Notes: generated by a model from the letters alone, not told the origin. DNA of 64,000 nt from Pseudomonas paraeruginosa PA7 (GCF_000017205.1 NC_009656.1:3972001-4036000); one strand, 5' to 3'; numbered from the stretch's first letter, positions 34,432-44,331 are shown. Translations and numbers: made by a program.

Positions 34432-36555
34432 TCAGTTCTGTCCCACCGTCGCGACGATGGTGACCTGCTTGTTGTCCGGGATTTCCTGGTAGGCCAGCAC
34501 ATGCATGCTGGGCACCGCCATTCGCGCGAAGCGCGACATCATCGAACGGATCGGCCCGGCAACCAGCAGGATCGCCGGCTTGCCGAGCATCTCCTGGCGT
34601 TGCGCGCTCTCGATCAGCGAGCGTTGCAGCTTCTCGGCCATCCCCGGCTCCAGCAACATGCCGTCCTCGGAGCCTTGCCCGGCCTTCTGCATGCTGTTCA
34701 GCAAGATCTGTTCCAACCTCGGCTCGAGCGTGATCACGGGCAGCTCCGGCTCAAGCCCGACAATGCTTTGCACGATGGCGCGGGACAACGCGACGCGTAC
34801 CGCCGCGACCATCGCGCCGGGATCTTGACTCCGCGGAGCGACGTTGGCGATGGCCTCGGCGATGGTCCGGATGTCGCGCACCGGCACCTGCTCCTGGAGC
34901 AGTGCCTGCAGGACCTTGAGCAGGGTGGACAGGGAAATCAGCCCCGGCACCAGCTCCTCCGCCAGCTTCGGCGAACTGCGGGCGAGCAGTTGCAGGAGCT
35001 GTTGCACTTCCTCATGACCGAGCAGCTCGTGGGCGTGCTTGTGCAGCACCTGGTTCAGGTGGGTGGCGACCACGGTGCTGGCGTCCACCACGGTGTAGCC
35101 CAGCGACTGCGCCTGGTCGCGCTGGCCGGGCTCGATCCATACCGCCTCCAGGCCGAAGGCAGGGTCCTTGCCGGCGATGCCGTTGAGGCTGCCGAACACC
35201 TGCCCGGGGTTGATCGCCAGCTCGCGATCCGGATAGATCTCCGCTTCGGCCACGCTGACGCCCATCAGGGTCAGGCGGTAGGCGTTGGGCAGCAGGTCGA
35301 GGTTGTCGCGGATATGCACCGAGGGCATCAGGAAGCCCAGCTCCTGGGACAGCTTCTTGCGTACGCCCTTGATCCGCGCCAGCAGTTGCCCGCCCTGGTT
35401 GCGGTCGACCAGCGGGATCAGCCGGTAGCCGACCTCCAGGCCGACCATGTCCACCGGGGTGACGTCGTCCCAACCCAGTTCCTTGACCTCCTGGGCGCGC
35501 TGCGCCGGCAGCAGCTCCTGCTGGCGCTGGACCTCCTGCTCGGCGGCCTGCCTGGCCTTGTTCTGGCGGTGCCAGATCCAGTACGCGGCGCCGCCGGCCA
35601 GGGCGCCGAGACCGATGAAGGAGACATGCGGCATGCCGGGGACGACGCCCATGGCGATCAGGATCGCCGCGGAGATCGCCAGCGCCTTGGGCGAGGCGAA
35701 CATCTGCCGGTTGACCTGCTGGCCCATGTCCTCGGAGCTGGACACCCGGGTCACCATGATCGCCGCGGCGGTCGACAGCAGCAGCGACGGCAGTTGCGCC
35801 ACCAGGCCGTCGCCGATGGTCAGCAGGGCGTAGACCTTGCCGGCGTCGCCGAAGGACATCGAGTGCTGGACCATGCCGATGGCGATGCCACCGATCAGGT
35901 TGATGAAGAGGATCAGCAGGCCGGCGATGGCGTCGCCGCGGACGAATTTGCTGGCGCCGTCCATCGAACCGTAGAAGTCGGCCTCCTGGGCCACCTCGCT
36001 ACGGCGCTTCTTGGCTTCCTCCTGCTCGATCAGGCCGGCGTTGAGGTCGGCATCGATGGCCATCTGCTTGCCGGGCATGGCATCCAGGGTGAAACGCGCG
36101 CTGACTTCGGAAATCCGCCCGGCGCCCTTGGTCACCACCACGAAGTTGATGATCATCAGGATTGCGAAGACCACCACGCCGACCACGTAGTTGCCGCCGA
36201 TCACCACCTCGCCGAAGGCCTGGATCACCTTGCCCGCGGCGCCGTGGCCGTCGTGGCCGTGGAGCAGCACCACGCGGGTCGAGGCGACGTTCAGCGCCAG
36301 GCGCAGCAGGGTCGCCACCAGCAGGATGGTCGGGAACACGGCGAAGTCCAGCGGCCGCAGGGCGTACACGCAGACCAGCAGGACCACGATGGACAGGGCG
36401 ATATTGAAGGTGAACAGCACGTCAAGCAGGAACGGCGGGATCGGCAGGGTCATCATCGCCAGCATGGCCAGCAACAGGACCGGCACGCCCAGGCTGCCAC
36501 GGCCCAGTCCCGCCAGGTTGCTGCGCACATTGCTGATCAGTTGCGTGCGGTCCAC
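34432..36555 (-). CDS. flhA: Flagellar export gate protein FlhA
   Basis: A 707-residue component of the flagellar type III export apparatus. Eight N-terminal membrane helices (VPVLLLAMLAMMTLPIPPFLLDVLFTFNIALS and onwards) include the FHIPEP-type loop with AGRISEVSARFTLDAMPGKQMAIDADLNAGLI. A large C-terminal cytosolic domain (about residues 360-707) binds export substrates and chaperones. A sigma-54-like promoter lies about 85 nt upstream, and the TPM gene comes before it. Confidence 0.96.
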   Translation of the reverse strand: MDRTQLISNVRSNLAGLGRGSLGVPVLLLAMLAMMTLPIPPFLLDVLFTFNIALSIVVLLVCVYALRPLDFAVFPTILLVATLLRLALNVASTRVVLLHGHDGHGAAGKVIQAFGEVVIGGNYVVGVVVFAILMIINFVVVTKGAGRISEVSARFTLDAMPGKQMAIDADLNAGLIEQEEAKKRRSEVAQEADFYGSMDGASKFVRGDAIAGLLILFINLIGGIAIGMVQHSMSFGDAGKVYALLTIGDGLVAQLPSLLLSTAAAIMVTRVSSSEDMGQQVNRQMFASPKALAISAAILIAMGVVPGMPHVSFIGLGALAGGAAYWIWHRQNKARQAAEQEVQRQQELLPAQRAQEVKELGWDDVTPVDMVGLEVGYRLIPLVDRNQGGQLLARIKGVRKKLSQELGFLMPSVHIRDNLDLLPNAYRLTLMGVSVAEAEIYPDRELAINPGQVFGSLNGIAGKDPAFGLEAVWIEPGQRDQAQSLGYTVVDASTVVATHLNQVLHKHAHELLGHEEVQQLLQLLARSSPKLAEELVPGLISLSTLLKVLQALLQEQVPVRDIRTIAEAIANVAPRSQDPGAMVAAVRVALSRAIVQSIVGLEPELPVITLEPRLEQILLNSMQKAGQGSEDGMLLEPGMAEKLQRSLIESAQRQEMLGKPAILLVAGPIRSMMSRFARMAVPSMHVLAYQEIPDNKQVTIVATVGQN

Positions 36556-36640
36556 TCTCGACTCCCCTGCCCTGCGTGTGGCGCCCGAAGACAGGCGCCG
36601 TACAAACTTTTGACGCCGGAATGCGCGTCGAGCGGGTCAG

Positions 36641-36656
36641 TGCAGGAACCGTTCCA
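36641..36656 (-). promoter_or_regulatory. Sigma-54 promoter of flhA
   Basis: Minus strand: TGGAAC-N5-CTGCA, with GG and GC separated by the required 10 nt and preceded by T, close to the RpoN consensus. It is 86 nt upstream of the flhA ATG; FleQ would be the activator. Confidence 0.6.
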
Positions 36657-36693
36657 ACTTTTCAATTGCTTGATTGAAAAAGGCTTTTCCCTA

Positions 36694-38028
36694 TCACCAG
36701 CTGCCGGAGGCGCCACCACCGCCGCTCGAGCCGCCGCCGCCGGAGAAGGAGTCGGACGACGAACTCGACGATGACGACGAAGAAGAGAAACTCGTCGCCC
36801 CCTGGTATCCGCCGCCCCGCCTGCGCCGTCCGCCCGGACCGCCGGAACCGACGTTGCAGCCGATGAACAGCGGCAGGCAGGCGGCGGGCAGGATGATCAG
36901 CGCCTCGATGCTGTTCAGCGGGTCGTCCACCAGCAACAGCAGGCACTCCAGGGCCAGGGTCAGCAGCAGTCCCAGCAGACCCGGCAGGTAGGCCCGGCGG
37001 CGCCCCTTGCGCAACCCCTGCCAGGCCCCGGCCAGCATCAGCAGCGTCAACCCCAGCGACAGCGGAACGGCCAGCCCGTAGTGGAGCACCGCCACCCCGT
37101 AGCGGCCATAGGCCCAGAACAACCCCAGCGCATAGAGCGTGAGAACGGCGAAGAACCAGCGCGCGCCGCGCGAATACTTGAGCAGGGCGCCGAAGCCGAC
37201 CCCGAGGAACGCCACCAGCTGCGCCACCGGCACCATCGCCCACACCGGCCAGTGGCGCCCCAGCGCCAGCGCCGCGCCGAGCGCCATCAGCGTCCCGAGG
37301 GTCCAGTACCAGGCTCGCGGGCGCACCAGCAACAGCACGCCACCAAAGGCGCCGAGCAGGAAGACGATGCCCAGGGTTCGCTGCACCCTGTCGGGATCGA
37401 TCGGGTCGCGCGGCGGCGGCGGCAACGCCTCGCCGTCGATCAGGCGGACCAGGCGCTGCGCCGCCGCTTCCAGGCCGCCGGCGTAGTCCTGCTGGCGGAA
37501 CGCCGGGGTCATGTATTCACGAATGATCCGCCCGGCATCGGCGTCGGTGATCGCCCCCTCCAGGCCATAGCCGACTTCGATGCGCATGCGCCGGTCATTC
37601 TTCGCCACCAGCACCAGGACGCCATCGTCGACGCCCTTGCGTCCCAGCTTCCAGGCCTCGAAGACTCGCACCGCATAGGCCTCGATGCTGTCCGGATAGG
37701 TACTGGAAACCATCAGGATCGCCACCTGCGCGCCCTTGCGCGTCTCGAGCGTCGCCAGGGACGCCTCCAGGCGGGCGCGCTCGCTGGAGTCGAGGGTCGC
37801 GGTAAGGTCGGTGACCCGCCGGGTCAACACGGGGACCTCGGCGGGTTCGTATGTCGCATCGGCCGCCCCCTCCATCCCGTCGACAGCGTCCTCGGCGGCA
37901 GCGGACGCCGGCGCGGCGGCGCTGACCGGTGCCGCCACGGCGGAAACGGACGGAACGTTAACGGCAACGGCACAGAGCAGCGCGCCGAACAGGCGAAACA
38001 TGACGAAATAACGCATGATTGCAGACAT
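36694..38028 (-). CDS. TPM-domain membrane protein, copy 2
   Basis: A 444-residue protein with a signal sequence, an Ala-rich stretch, a TPM domain (about residues 65-190; MRIEVGYGLEGAITDADAGRIIREYM), several membrane helices and a Ser/Gly-rich tail ending GGGGASGSW. The ATG at 38028 has GGAGA 6 nt before it; a far longer upstream frame runs through the neighbouring paralogue and is not real. TPM proteins are membrane or periplasmic proteins linked to phosphatase-like folds and photosystem repair; the role here is unknown. It is a tandem paralogue of the gene at 38061-39347. Confidence 0.85.
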   Translation of the reverse strand: MSAIMRYFVMFRLFGALLCAVAVNVPSVSAVAAPVSAAAPASAAAEDAVDGMEGAADATYEPAEVPVLTRRVTDLTATLDSSERARLEASLATLETRKGAQVAILMVSSTYPDSIEAYAVRVFEAWKLGRKGVDDGVLVLVAKNDRRMRIEVGYGLEGAITDADAGRIIREYMTPAFRQQDYAGGLEAAAQRLVRLIDGEALPPPPRDPIDPDRVQRTLGIVFLLGAFGGVLLLVRPRAWYWTLGTLMALGAALALGRHWPVWAMVPVAQLVAFLGVGFGALLKYSRGARWFFAVLTLYALGLFWAYGRYGVAVLHYGLAVPLSLGLTLLMLAGAWQGLRKGRRRAYLPGLLGLLLTLALECLLLLVDDPLNSIEALIILPAACLPLFIGCNVGSGGPGGRRRRGGGYQGATSFSSSSSSSSSSSDSFSGGGGSSGGGGASGSW

Positions 38029-38060
38029 CCTTGTCTCCGAATGCAATGAACGGGAAGCCA

Positions 38061-39347
38061 CTACCAGCTGCCGGAGGCACCGCCTCCACCGCTGGAGCCG
38101 CCACCCCCGGAAAATCCGCCGGACGACGAAGAGGAAGAAGACGAACCGCCGCCGGAACCTCCCGACGAACCTCCGCCACTCCCGCCCAGGCGCACCCGGC
38201 CGAATACCAGCAATCCCAGCATGAGCTGGAACGGTATCAGGGCCAGCCAGGCCAGCGGCGCGTCCAGCCCACCGGACAGCAATCCGAGCAGCGGGTAGGC
38301 CGCCAGCCACACCCACAGCCGGCGCTGGAAACCCTTCCGCCGCTCGCGCCACAGGGAGCGCATCAGGCGGTAGTTCAGCCAGCCGAGCGTCGCCAGCATC
38401 AGCACCCCGGCCGGCCACAGCAGGCCGTAGATGAAAGACACCGCGCTGAAGAAATGCGCCGCCAGCCCGAGCAGGGCTACATAGACCAGTACGCCGATCA
38501 CCAGATGGAACACCGGGCGCACCGTCCACAACGCGCCGAAGGTCGCGCCGCCGACCAGCATGCACAGCGGAGCGACCAGCAGCACGCTGAGCCATTCGCC
38601 GGAGGCGCCGACCAGCGTACCCAGCGCCCAGCAGCACAGCGCACCGCCGAGCAGCCAGGGCCAGCGCGCCGGCCGGGCAGTCAACAGCACCCCGGCGAGC
38701 GCCCCGTAGACGAAGGCGACCAGCAGCGCCCAGGCTTCCGCCGGCACTTGTCCCAGCGAGACTCCCGGCGCATCCGACGCATCCAACGCCGCCACGGCAA
38801 CCGGCAGCGATTCGCCGTCGACCAGGCGGATCAGTTCGGCCACCGCGGCCTCGACCCCGCCGGCGTAGTCACCCTGGCGGAACGCCGGGGCCATCCGCTC
38901 GCGAATGATCCGTCCGGCGACCACGTCGGGCACCGCGCCCTCCAGGCCGTAGCCGACCTCGATGCGCATCCGCCGGTCGTCCTTCGCCACCACCAGCAGC
39001 AATCCGTCGTCGACCGTCTTGCGCCCGAGCTTCCAGGCCTGGAACAGCTTGTCGGCGAAGGTCTCGATGTCCAGGCTGCCGGTAGTCGCCAGCATCACCA
39101 CCGCGATCTGCGCGCCGCGGCGGCGCTCCAGCGCCTCGAGCCGTTCCACCAGGCGCAGGCGCGTCGCCTCGTCCAGGGTGTTGGTGGTATCCACCACCCG
39201 CTCCGACAGGGGCAAGGCGACCCATTCCGCCGGCGCTTCGGCGTGCGCGGGCATCCAGGGCACCAGCCAGGCCAGGGCGAGCAACAGGAGCAAGCGTGGG
39301 AAAATACGATCAGACAGGGTTCGATCCATGAACGGCAGAGCTCTCAT
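38061..39347 (-). CDS. TPM-domain membrane protein, copy 1
   Basis: A 428-residue paralogue of the following gene. It has a signal peptide (ending PAHA), a TPM domain with the near-identical run DDRRMRIEVGYGLEGAVPDVVAGRIIRERM, about six membrane helices, and a low-complexity C-terminus of Gly and Ser (GGSGGGSSGGSGGG, then a run of eight Ser) ending GGGGASGSW. The start could be 39347 or 39329; neither has a strong ribosome site. It lies 54 nt downstream of flhB, within the flagellar cluster, but is not a known flagellar gene. Confidence 0.85.
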   Translation of the reverse strand: MRALPFMDRTLSDRIFPRLLLLLALAWLVPWMPAHAEAPAEWVALPLSERVVDTTNTLDEATRLRLVERLEALERRRGAQIAVVMLATTGSLDIETFADKLFQAWKLGRKTVDDGLLLVVAKDDRRMRIEVGYGLEGAVPDVVAGRIIRERMAPAFRQGDYAGGVEAAVAELIRLVDGESLPVAVAALDASDAPGVSLGQVPAEAWALLVAFVYGALAGVLLTARPARWPWLLGGALCCWALGTLVGASGEWLSVLLVAPLCMLVGGATFGALWTVRPVFHLVIGVLVYVALLGLAAHFFSAVSFIYGLLWPAGVLMLATLGWLNYRLMRSLWRERRKGFQRRLWVWLAAYPLLGLLSGGLDAPLAWLALIPFQLMLGLLVFGRVRLGGSGGGSSGGSGGGSSSSSSSSGGFSGGGGSSGGGGASGSW

Positions 39348-39401
39348 CCCGAGCGAGTAGCGGCCAAGGCTGCCACAGCGCGGCGCGCAGCTCCAGCCCG
39401 G

Positions 39402-40538
39402 TCATTCGTCGCGGCGCAGGTCCGGCGGGATCGGCAGGTCCTTCAGGGGGCTCGGGCGCTTGCCCTTGCCGGCCTGGTACTGCTTGAGCTGGTAGACGTA
39501 GGCCAGCACCTGGGCGACAGCCAGGTAGAGGCCGGCGGGAATCTCCTGGTCGAGTTCGGTGGAGTAGTACACCGCCCGCGCCAGCGCCGGCGACTCCATG
39601 ACCATGACCTTGTGCTCGCGGGCCACCTCGCGGATCTTCAGGGCCAGGAAGTCGTTGCCCTTGGCCAGCAGCAGCGGCGCCCCGCCGCCCGCCGGGTCGT
39701 ACTTCAGGGCCACGGCGAAGTGGGTCGGGTTGGTGATCACCACGTCGGCCTCCGGCACCGCCGCCATCATCCGTCGCTGCGCCATCTCGCGTTGCATCTG
39801 GCGGATCTTCGACTTCACCTCGGGCTTGCCCTCGGAGTCCTTGTATTCGTCGCGGACTTCCTGCTTGGTCATCATCAGCTTCTGGCGGTTGTCCCAGATC
39901 TGGTACGGCACGTCCACCGCGGCGATCAGCAACAGGCTGCAGGCCATCCAGAAGGCGCTCCAGCCGACCACCTGGGCGCTGTGCAGGATCGCCTGCTCGA
40001 GCGGCTGGTGGGCCAGCGCCAGCAGCGCATCGCGGTCGGCGGAGAGCACCAGCAGGGCCACCGCCAGCACCACCAGGAACTTGATCAGCGCCTTGCTCAG
40101 CTCGAGCAGCGACTTGGCGGAAAACATCCGTTTCAGCCCCGACAGCGGGTTGAGACGGCTGAACTTGGGTTGCAGGGCGTCCATCGAGAACAGCCAGCCG
40201 CCGAGGGCGATCGGCCCGACGATCGCCGCCACCAGCAGCATCAGCAGGATCGGCCACAGGCCCTGTGCCGCCAGGTAGCCCGAGGCGCCGAGCAACTGCA
40301 GCATGCTTTCGGTGTTCAGCACGGTTTCCCGGGACAGCTCGAAACTGCTGCGCATCAGGCGCAGCATGGCCGCCGCCAGGTCGGCGCCGTAGATCAGCAG
40401 ACCACCGGCGCCGGCCATCAGGATCGCCAGGGTGTTCAGCTCCCGCGAACGCGGCAACTGCCCTTTCTCGCGCGCCTCGCGGCGGCGTTTCTCCGTGGGT
40501 TCCTCTGTCTTGTCCTGCCCGCTCTCGCTCTCGGCCAT
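39402..40538 (-). CDS. flhB: Flagellar export switch protein FlhB
   Basis: A 378-residue export-gate protein with four membrane helices, a cytosolic linker and the autocleavage motif Asn270-Pro-Thr-His273 (VVITNPTHFAVALKYDP), which sets the switch from hook to filament export under FliK control. The C-terminal tail is long and basic/proline-rich. It begins 2 nt after the fliR stop. Confidence 0.96.
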   Translation of the reverse strand: MAESESGQDKTEEPTEKRRREAREKGQLPRSRELNTLAILMAGAGGLLIYGADLAAAMLRLMRSSFELSRETVLNTESMLQLLGASGYLAAQGLWPILLMLLVAAIVGPIALGGWLFSMDALQPKFSRLNPLSGLKRMFSAKSLLELSKALIKFLVVLAVALLVLSADRDALLALAHQPLEQAILHSAQVVGWSAFWMACSLLLIAAVDVPYQIWDNRQKLMMTKQEVRDEYKDSEGKPEVKSKIRQMQREMAQRRMMAAVPEADVVITNPTHFAVALKYDPAGGGAPLLLAKGNDFLALKIREVAREHKVMVMESPALARAVYYSTELDQEIPAGLYLAVAQVLAYVYQLKQYQAGKGKRPSPLKDLPIPPDLRRDE

Positions 40539-40540
40539 GG

Positions 40541-41317
40541 CTACCTCGCCCGCACCAGTTCACGGAGGAATTGCAGGGCTTCGCCGGCCAGCACCTGGTA
40601 CTGGCCGAGCAGGTCGGCGGTGCCGATCCAGAGGATTCCCAGGCCCAGCACCAGGGTAAGCGGGAAGCCGATGGAGAAAATGTTCAGCTGCGGCGCCGCG
40701 CGGGTCATCGCGCCGAACGCCAGGTTAACCACCAGCAGCGCGGTGATCGCCGGCAGCGCCAGCAGCAGCGCCGCGCCCATCACCCAGCCGAGCTTGCCGG
40801 CGATGACCCAGAAGTGGTTGCCGCTCAGGCCCTCGCCCACCGGCAGGGTGACGAAGCTCTCGGCGATCACCTCGAACACCACCAGGTGACCGTTCATCGC
40901 CAGGAACAGCAGGGTCACCAGCATGGTGAAGAACTGCCCGAGCACCGGCACCGAGACGCCGTTGGCCGGGTCGACCATGGAGGCGAAGCCCAGGCCCATC
41001 TGCATGGAAATGATCTGTCCGGCGATCACGAAGGCGTGGAACAGCAACTGCAGGGAGAAGCCGAGCAAGGCACCGACCAGGATCTGCTCGCCGATCAGCA
41101 GCATGGATTTCACGCTCAGCGCGTCCACCTGCGGCATCGGCGGCAGGTTCGGCACCAGCACCACGCAGATCCCCAGCGCCAGGTACAGGCGCACCCGCAC
41201 CGGCACCAGTTGGGTGCCGATCACCGGCATGGTCATCAGCAGCGCCGCGACCCGGAACAGCGGCAGCACGAAGCTGGCGATCCAGCCGCCGATCTGCGCG
41301 TTGCTCAGTTCCAGCAT
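40541..41317 (-). CDS. fliR: Flagellar export protein FliR
   Basis: A 258-residue inner-membrane subunit of the FliPQR export gate. It begins MLELSNAQIGGWIASFVLPLFRVAALLMTMPVIG and has about six hydrophobic helices and the conserved GEAL-like C-terminal segment. The ATG at 41317 overlaps the fliQ stop by one base; longer open frames upstream lie inside fliQ. Confidence 0.95.
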   Translation of the reverse strand: MLELSNAQIGGWIASFVLPLFRVAALLMTMPVIGTQLVPVRVRLYLALGICVVLVPNLPPMPQVDALSVKSMLLIGEQILVGALLGFSLQLLFHAFVIAGQIISMQMGLGFASMVDPANGVSVPVLGQFFTMLVTLLFLAMNGHLVVFEVIAESFVTLPVGEGLSGNHFWVIAGKLGWVMGAALLLALPAITALLVVNLAFGAMTRAAPQLNIFSIGFPLTLVLGLGILWIGTADLLGQYQVLAGEALQFLRELVRAR

Positions 41318-41586
41318 CAGCCGATCAACAGCGGGATGTTGCCGATCAGCGCCTGGGTGTACTCCATCAACTGCCGCAGCAGCCAGGGGCCCAGCACGAT
41401 CAGGGTGAGCAGGATCACCAGCAGGCGCGGCAGGAAGCTCAGGGTCTGCTCGTTGATCTGGGTGGCGGCCTGGAACATCGCCACCACCAGGCCGACCAGC
41501 AGGCTCGGAACCACCAGGACGGCGACGATCATCGCGGTCAGCCACAACGCCTCGCGAAACAGGTCCAGCGCCACTTCAGGGGTCAT
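41317..41586 (-). CDS. fliQ: Flagellar export protein FliQ
   Basis: An 89-residue protein with two membrane helices (LWLTAMIVAVLVVPSLLVGLVVAMFQAATQINEQTLSFLP is the family core, given here by its two ends and middle). The ATG at 41586 has GGAGAG 5 nt upstream; an extension to 41607 lacks support. Confidence 0.94.
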   Translation of the reverse strand: MTPEVALDLFREALWLTAMIVAVLVVPSLLVGLVVAMFQAATQINEQTLSFLPRLLVILLTLIVLGPWLLRQLMEYTQALIGNIPLLIG

Positions 41587-41630
41587 GTCTCTCTCCAGCG
41601 CGCCCATGGCGCGTCAAGCCGGCGGCTCCG

Positions 41631-42398
41631 CTAGACGGTGCCGAAACTGCCCGCCAGCGTCCCGATGATCAGCGCCCAGCCATCCACCAGGACGAACAGC
41701 ATGATCTTGAACGGCAGGGAAATGATCAGCGGCGACAGCATCATCATGCCCATCGCCATCAGCACGCTGGACACCACCAGGTCGATGATCAGGAACGGGA
41801 TGAAGATCATGAAGCCGATCTGGAACGCGGTCTTCAGCTCGGAGGTGACGAAGGCCGGGACCAGGATGGTCAGCGGGGTGGCTTCCGGGCCGCTGATGTC
41901 GGTGCGCTTGGAGAGACGCACGAACAGCTCCAGGTCGGAGGTGCGGGTCTGCGCCAGCATGAACGCCTTCAGCGGCACCTCGGCCCGCTGCAGCGCCTCC
42001 TGGGCGGGTATCTGCTCGTTCAGGTAGGGCTGCAGGGCCTGGCTGTTGATCCTGTCGAACACCGGCGCCATGACGAACATGGTCAGGAACAGCGCCAGCC
42101 CCACCAGAACCTGGTTCGACGGGGTCGACTGCAGGCCCAGCGCCTGGCGCAGGATGGAGAAGACGATGATGATGCGGGTGAAACTGGTCATCAGCATGAC
42201 GAACGCCGGGATGAAGCTCAGCGCGGTCATGATCAGCAGGATCTGCAGGCTCACCGAATATTCCTGCTGGCCCTGGCCATTGGTGGTCACGGTGATCGCC
42301 GAGATCGAGGTCGGGTCGGCGGCCAGCGCCGGCCACGGCGCCAGCAGCAGTAGACAGAGCGCGGCACAGGCGCCGGCCAGGGAAATGCGCGGGGTCAT
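41631..42398 (-). CDS. fliP: Flagellar export protein FliP
   Basis: A 255-residue export-gate subunit with a cleavable signal peptide (residues 1-26, ending WPALA), four membrane helices and a periplasmic loop. Family motifs include [23 protein letters not shown] and GMMMLSP. It overlaps fliO by 4 nt. Confidence 0.95.
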   Translation of the reverse strand: MTPRISLAGACAALCLLLLAPWPALAADPTSISAITVTTNGQGQQEYSVSLQILLIMTALSFIPAFVMLMTSFTRIIIVFSILRQALGLQSTPSNQVLVGLALFLTMFVMAPVFDRINSQALQPYLNEQIPAQEALQRAEVPLKAFMLAQTRTSDLELFVRLSKRTDISGPEATPLTILVPAFVTSELKTAFQIGFMIFIPFLIIDLVVSSVLMAMGMMMLSPLIISLPFKIMLFVLVDGWALIIGTLAGSFGTV

Positions 42399-42850
42399 GG
42401 CTTGCCCTTGGGGTCCTTGTTCAGCAGCTCCAGCAGGCGCTGGGCGAATTCCGGGGTGGCCGGCTCGCCGTCCGGCAGGTGCACCGGCTCCTTGAGCACG
42501 TGCAGCGGCGTGATCCGACCGGGCGTGATGCCAAGCAGGATCTGCTCCTCGCCGACCTGCACCAGCACCAGCCGGTCGCGCGGCCCCAGCGGCTGGCTGG
42601 CCAGGGTGCGGATCAGGCGGTTGCTGCGCGGACCGACCTGCTGCACCCGGCGCACCAGCCAGGCGAGCAGGAAGATCAGGCCGATCACCAGGCCGAGGCC
42701 AAGCACCAGCTGCGCCAGCTGGGCGGCTGCGCCGGAGGCGCCACCCACCGCCGGCGCGGCGACACCGGCCGGACCCTCCGCGGCGTACAGCGGCGCACCG
42801 AGCGCGGCGAGCCCCGGCAGCAGTATCCCGGCGAACAGGCGGCGACGCAT
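42395..42850 (-). CDS. fliO: Flagellar assembly protein FliO
   Basis: A 151-residue membrane protein with a signal-like N-terminus, an Ala/Gly-rich periplasmic stretch, one membrane helix ([19 protein letters not shown]) and a small cytosolic domain ([26 protein letters not shown]). It helps assemble the FliP ring. It starts one nucleotide after the fliN stop. Confidence 0.93.
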   Translation of the reverse strand: MRRRLFAGILLPGLAALGAPLYAAEGPAGVAAPAVGGASGAAAQLAQLVLGLGLVIGLIFLLAWLVRRVQQVGPRSNRLIRTLASQPLGPRDRLVLVQVGEEQILLGITPGRITPLHVLKEPVHLPDGEPATPEFAQRLLELLNKDPKGKP

Positions 42851-42851
42851 G

Positions 42852-43325
42852 TCAGCGCAGCTTCTTGATGCGTTCGCTGGGACTGATCACGTCGGTCAGG
42901 CGGATGCCGAACTTCTCGTTCACCACCACCACCTCGCCGTGGGCGATCAGGGTACCGTTGACCAGCACGTCCAGCGGCTCGCCGGCCAGGCGGTCGAGTT
43001 CGATCACCGAGCCCTGGTTGAGCTGCAGCAGGTTGCGGATGCTGATATCGGTATGCCCGACCTCCATGGAAATGGTCACCGGGATGTCCAGGATCACGTC
43101 CAGGTTCGGCCCCTCCAGGCCGGAAATGGTCGGTGCCTTGGGCGCCGCGCCGAACTCTTCCATCGGCGCCCGCGGAGTACTCGGCTCCGCCACCGGGGTG
43201 GCGCCACCCTGGGCCATCAGCGCGTCGATGTCGTCCTGGCTGGCGTCGCCCGCCTCGGCCAGCGCCGCCGCCCATTCGTCGGCCAGGGCCTGTTCCTCGG
43301 TGGTCACTTTTTCTTCGTCTGCCAT
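42852..43325 (-). CDS. fliN: Flagellar C-ring protein FliN
   Basis: A 157-residue switch protein. A variable acidic N-terminus with DDIDALMAQGG (a FliM-like peptide) leads to the SpoA domain (LDVILDIPVTISMEVGHTDISIRNLLQLNQGSVIELDRLAGEP). It forms the base of the C-ring with FliM and FliG and binds export ATPase partners. Confidence 0.96.
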   Translation of the reverse strand: MADEEKVTTEEQALADEWAAALAEAGDASQDDIDALMAQGGATPVAEPSTPRAPMEEFGAAPKAPTISGLEGPNLDVILDIPVTISMEVGHTDISIRNLLQLNQGSVIELDRLAGEPLDVLVNGTLIAHGEVVVVNEKFGIRLTDVISPSERIKKLR

Positions 43326-43352
43326 GGTTCGTCTTTCCTCCGGGGGAAGCGG

Positions 43353-44324
43353 TCAGCGCGAGCGCTCGACCGCCTCGACAATCTGTAGCGCCAGGTTGCC
43401 CTTGTGGGCCCCCAGCTTGACCTTGAAGGCGGGCACGCCGTTGGCGCGCATCACCATGTGTTCCGGCATCTCCACCGGGATCACGTCGCCCGGCTGCATG
43501 TGCAGGATGTCGCGCAGCTTGAGCTGGCGGCGGACCACGGTGGCACCGAGCGGCACCTGGACGTCCAGCACGTCCTCGCGCAGGGCCTTGATCCAGCGCT
43601 CGTCCTGGTCGTCGTGGTCGGACTGGAAGCCGGCGTCGAGCATCTCGCGGATCGGCTCGATCATCGAATAGGGCATGGTGATGTGCAGGTCGCCGCCGCC
43701 ACCGTCCAGCTCGATGTGGAAGGTGGAGACCACCACCACTTCGCTGGGGCTGACGATGTTGGCCATCGCCGGGTTGACCTCCGAGTTGACGTACTCGAAG
43801 TTCATCTCCAGCACCGCCTGCCAGGCCTCCTTGAGGTCGACGAAGGCCTGCTCCAGCACCATCCGCACCACCCGCAGCTCGGTCGGGGTGAACTCGCGGC
43901 CCTCGATCTTGGCGTGGCGGCCGTCGCCGCCGAAGAAGTTGTCCACCAGCTTGAACACCAGCTTGGCGTCGAGGATGAACAGCGCGGTGCCGCGCAGCGG
44001 CTTCATCTTCACCAGGTTGAGGCTGGTGGGGACGTACAGCGAGTGCACGTACTCGCCGAACTTCATCACCTGCACGCCACCCACGGCGACATCCGCGGAG
44101 CGGCGCAGCAGGTTGAACATGCTGATGCGGGTGTAGCGGGCGAAACGCTCGTTGATCATCTCCAGGGTCGGCATCCGCCCCCGGACGATGCGGTCCTGGC
44201 TGGTAAGGTCGTAGGACTTGACCGAACCCGGCGTCGCCTCGACTTCGGTTTCCACCAGGCCATCGTCGACGCCGTGCAGCAGCGCGTCGATTTCATCCTG
44301 GGAAAGCAGATCTTGCACGGCCAT
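43353..44324 (-). CDS. fliM: Flagellar switch protein FliM
   Basis: A 323-residue C-ring protein. The N-terminal CheY-P-binding peptide LSQDEIDALLHG (residues 6-17), a middle CheC-like domain and a C-terminal SpoA domain are present. It begins 7 nt after fliL. Confidence 0.96.
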   Translation of the reverse strand: MAVQDLLSQDEIDALLHGVDDGLVETEVEATPGSVKSYDLTSQDRIVRGRMPTLEMINERFARYTRISMFNLLRRSADVAVGGVQVMKFGEYVHSLYVPTSLNLVKMKPLRGTALFILDAKLVFKLVDNFFGGDGRHAKIEGREFTPTELRVVRMVLEQAFVDLKEAWQAVLEMNFEYVNSEVNPAMANIVSPSEVVVVSTFHIELDGGGGDLHITMPYSMIEPIREMLDAGFQSDHDDQDERWIKALREDVLDVQVPLGATVVRRQLKLRDILHMQPGDVIPVEMPEHMVMRANGVPAFKVKLGAHKGNLALQIVEAVERSR

Positions 44325-44331
44325 GGGATAC

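Noticed and set aside
32372-36774. Long plus-strand frames opposite fleN, flhF and flhA
   Set aside because: Antisense to conserved flagellar genes, with composition typical of shadow frames.
36694-38637. Extension of the second TPM gene back to 38637
   Set aside because: The extra part runs out of frame through the first TPM gene; the ATG at 38028 has a good ribosome site and signal peptide.
38019-40889. Plus-strand frame of more than 900 codons opposite the TPM gene and flhB
   Set aside because: Antisense shadow; its repeats are only the Gly/Ser-coding repeat read backwards.
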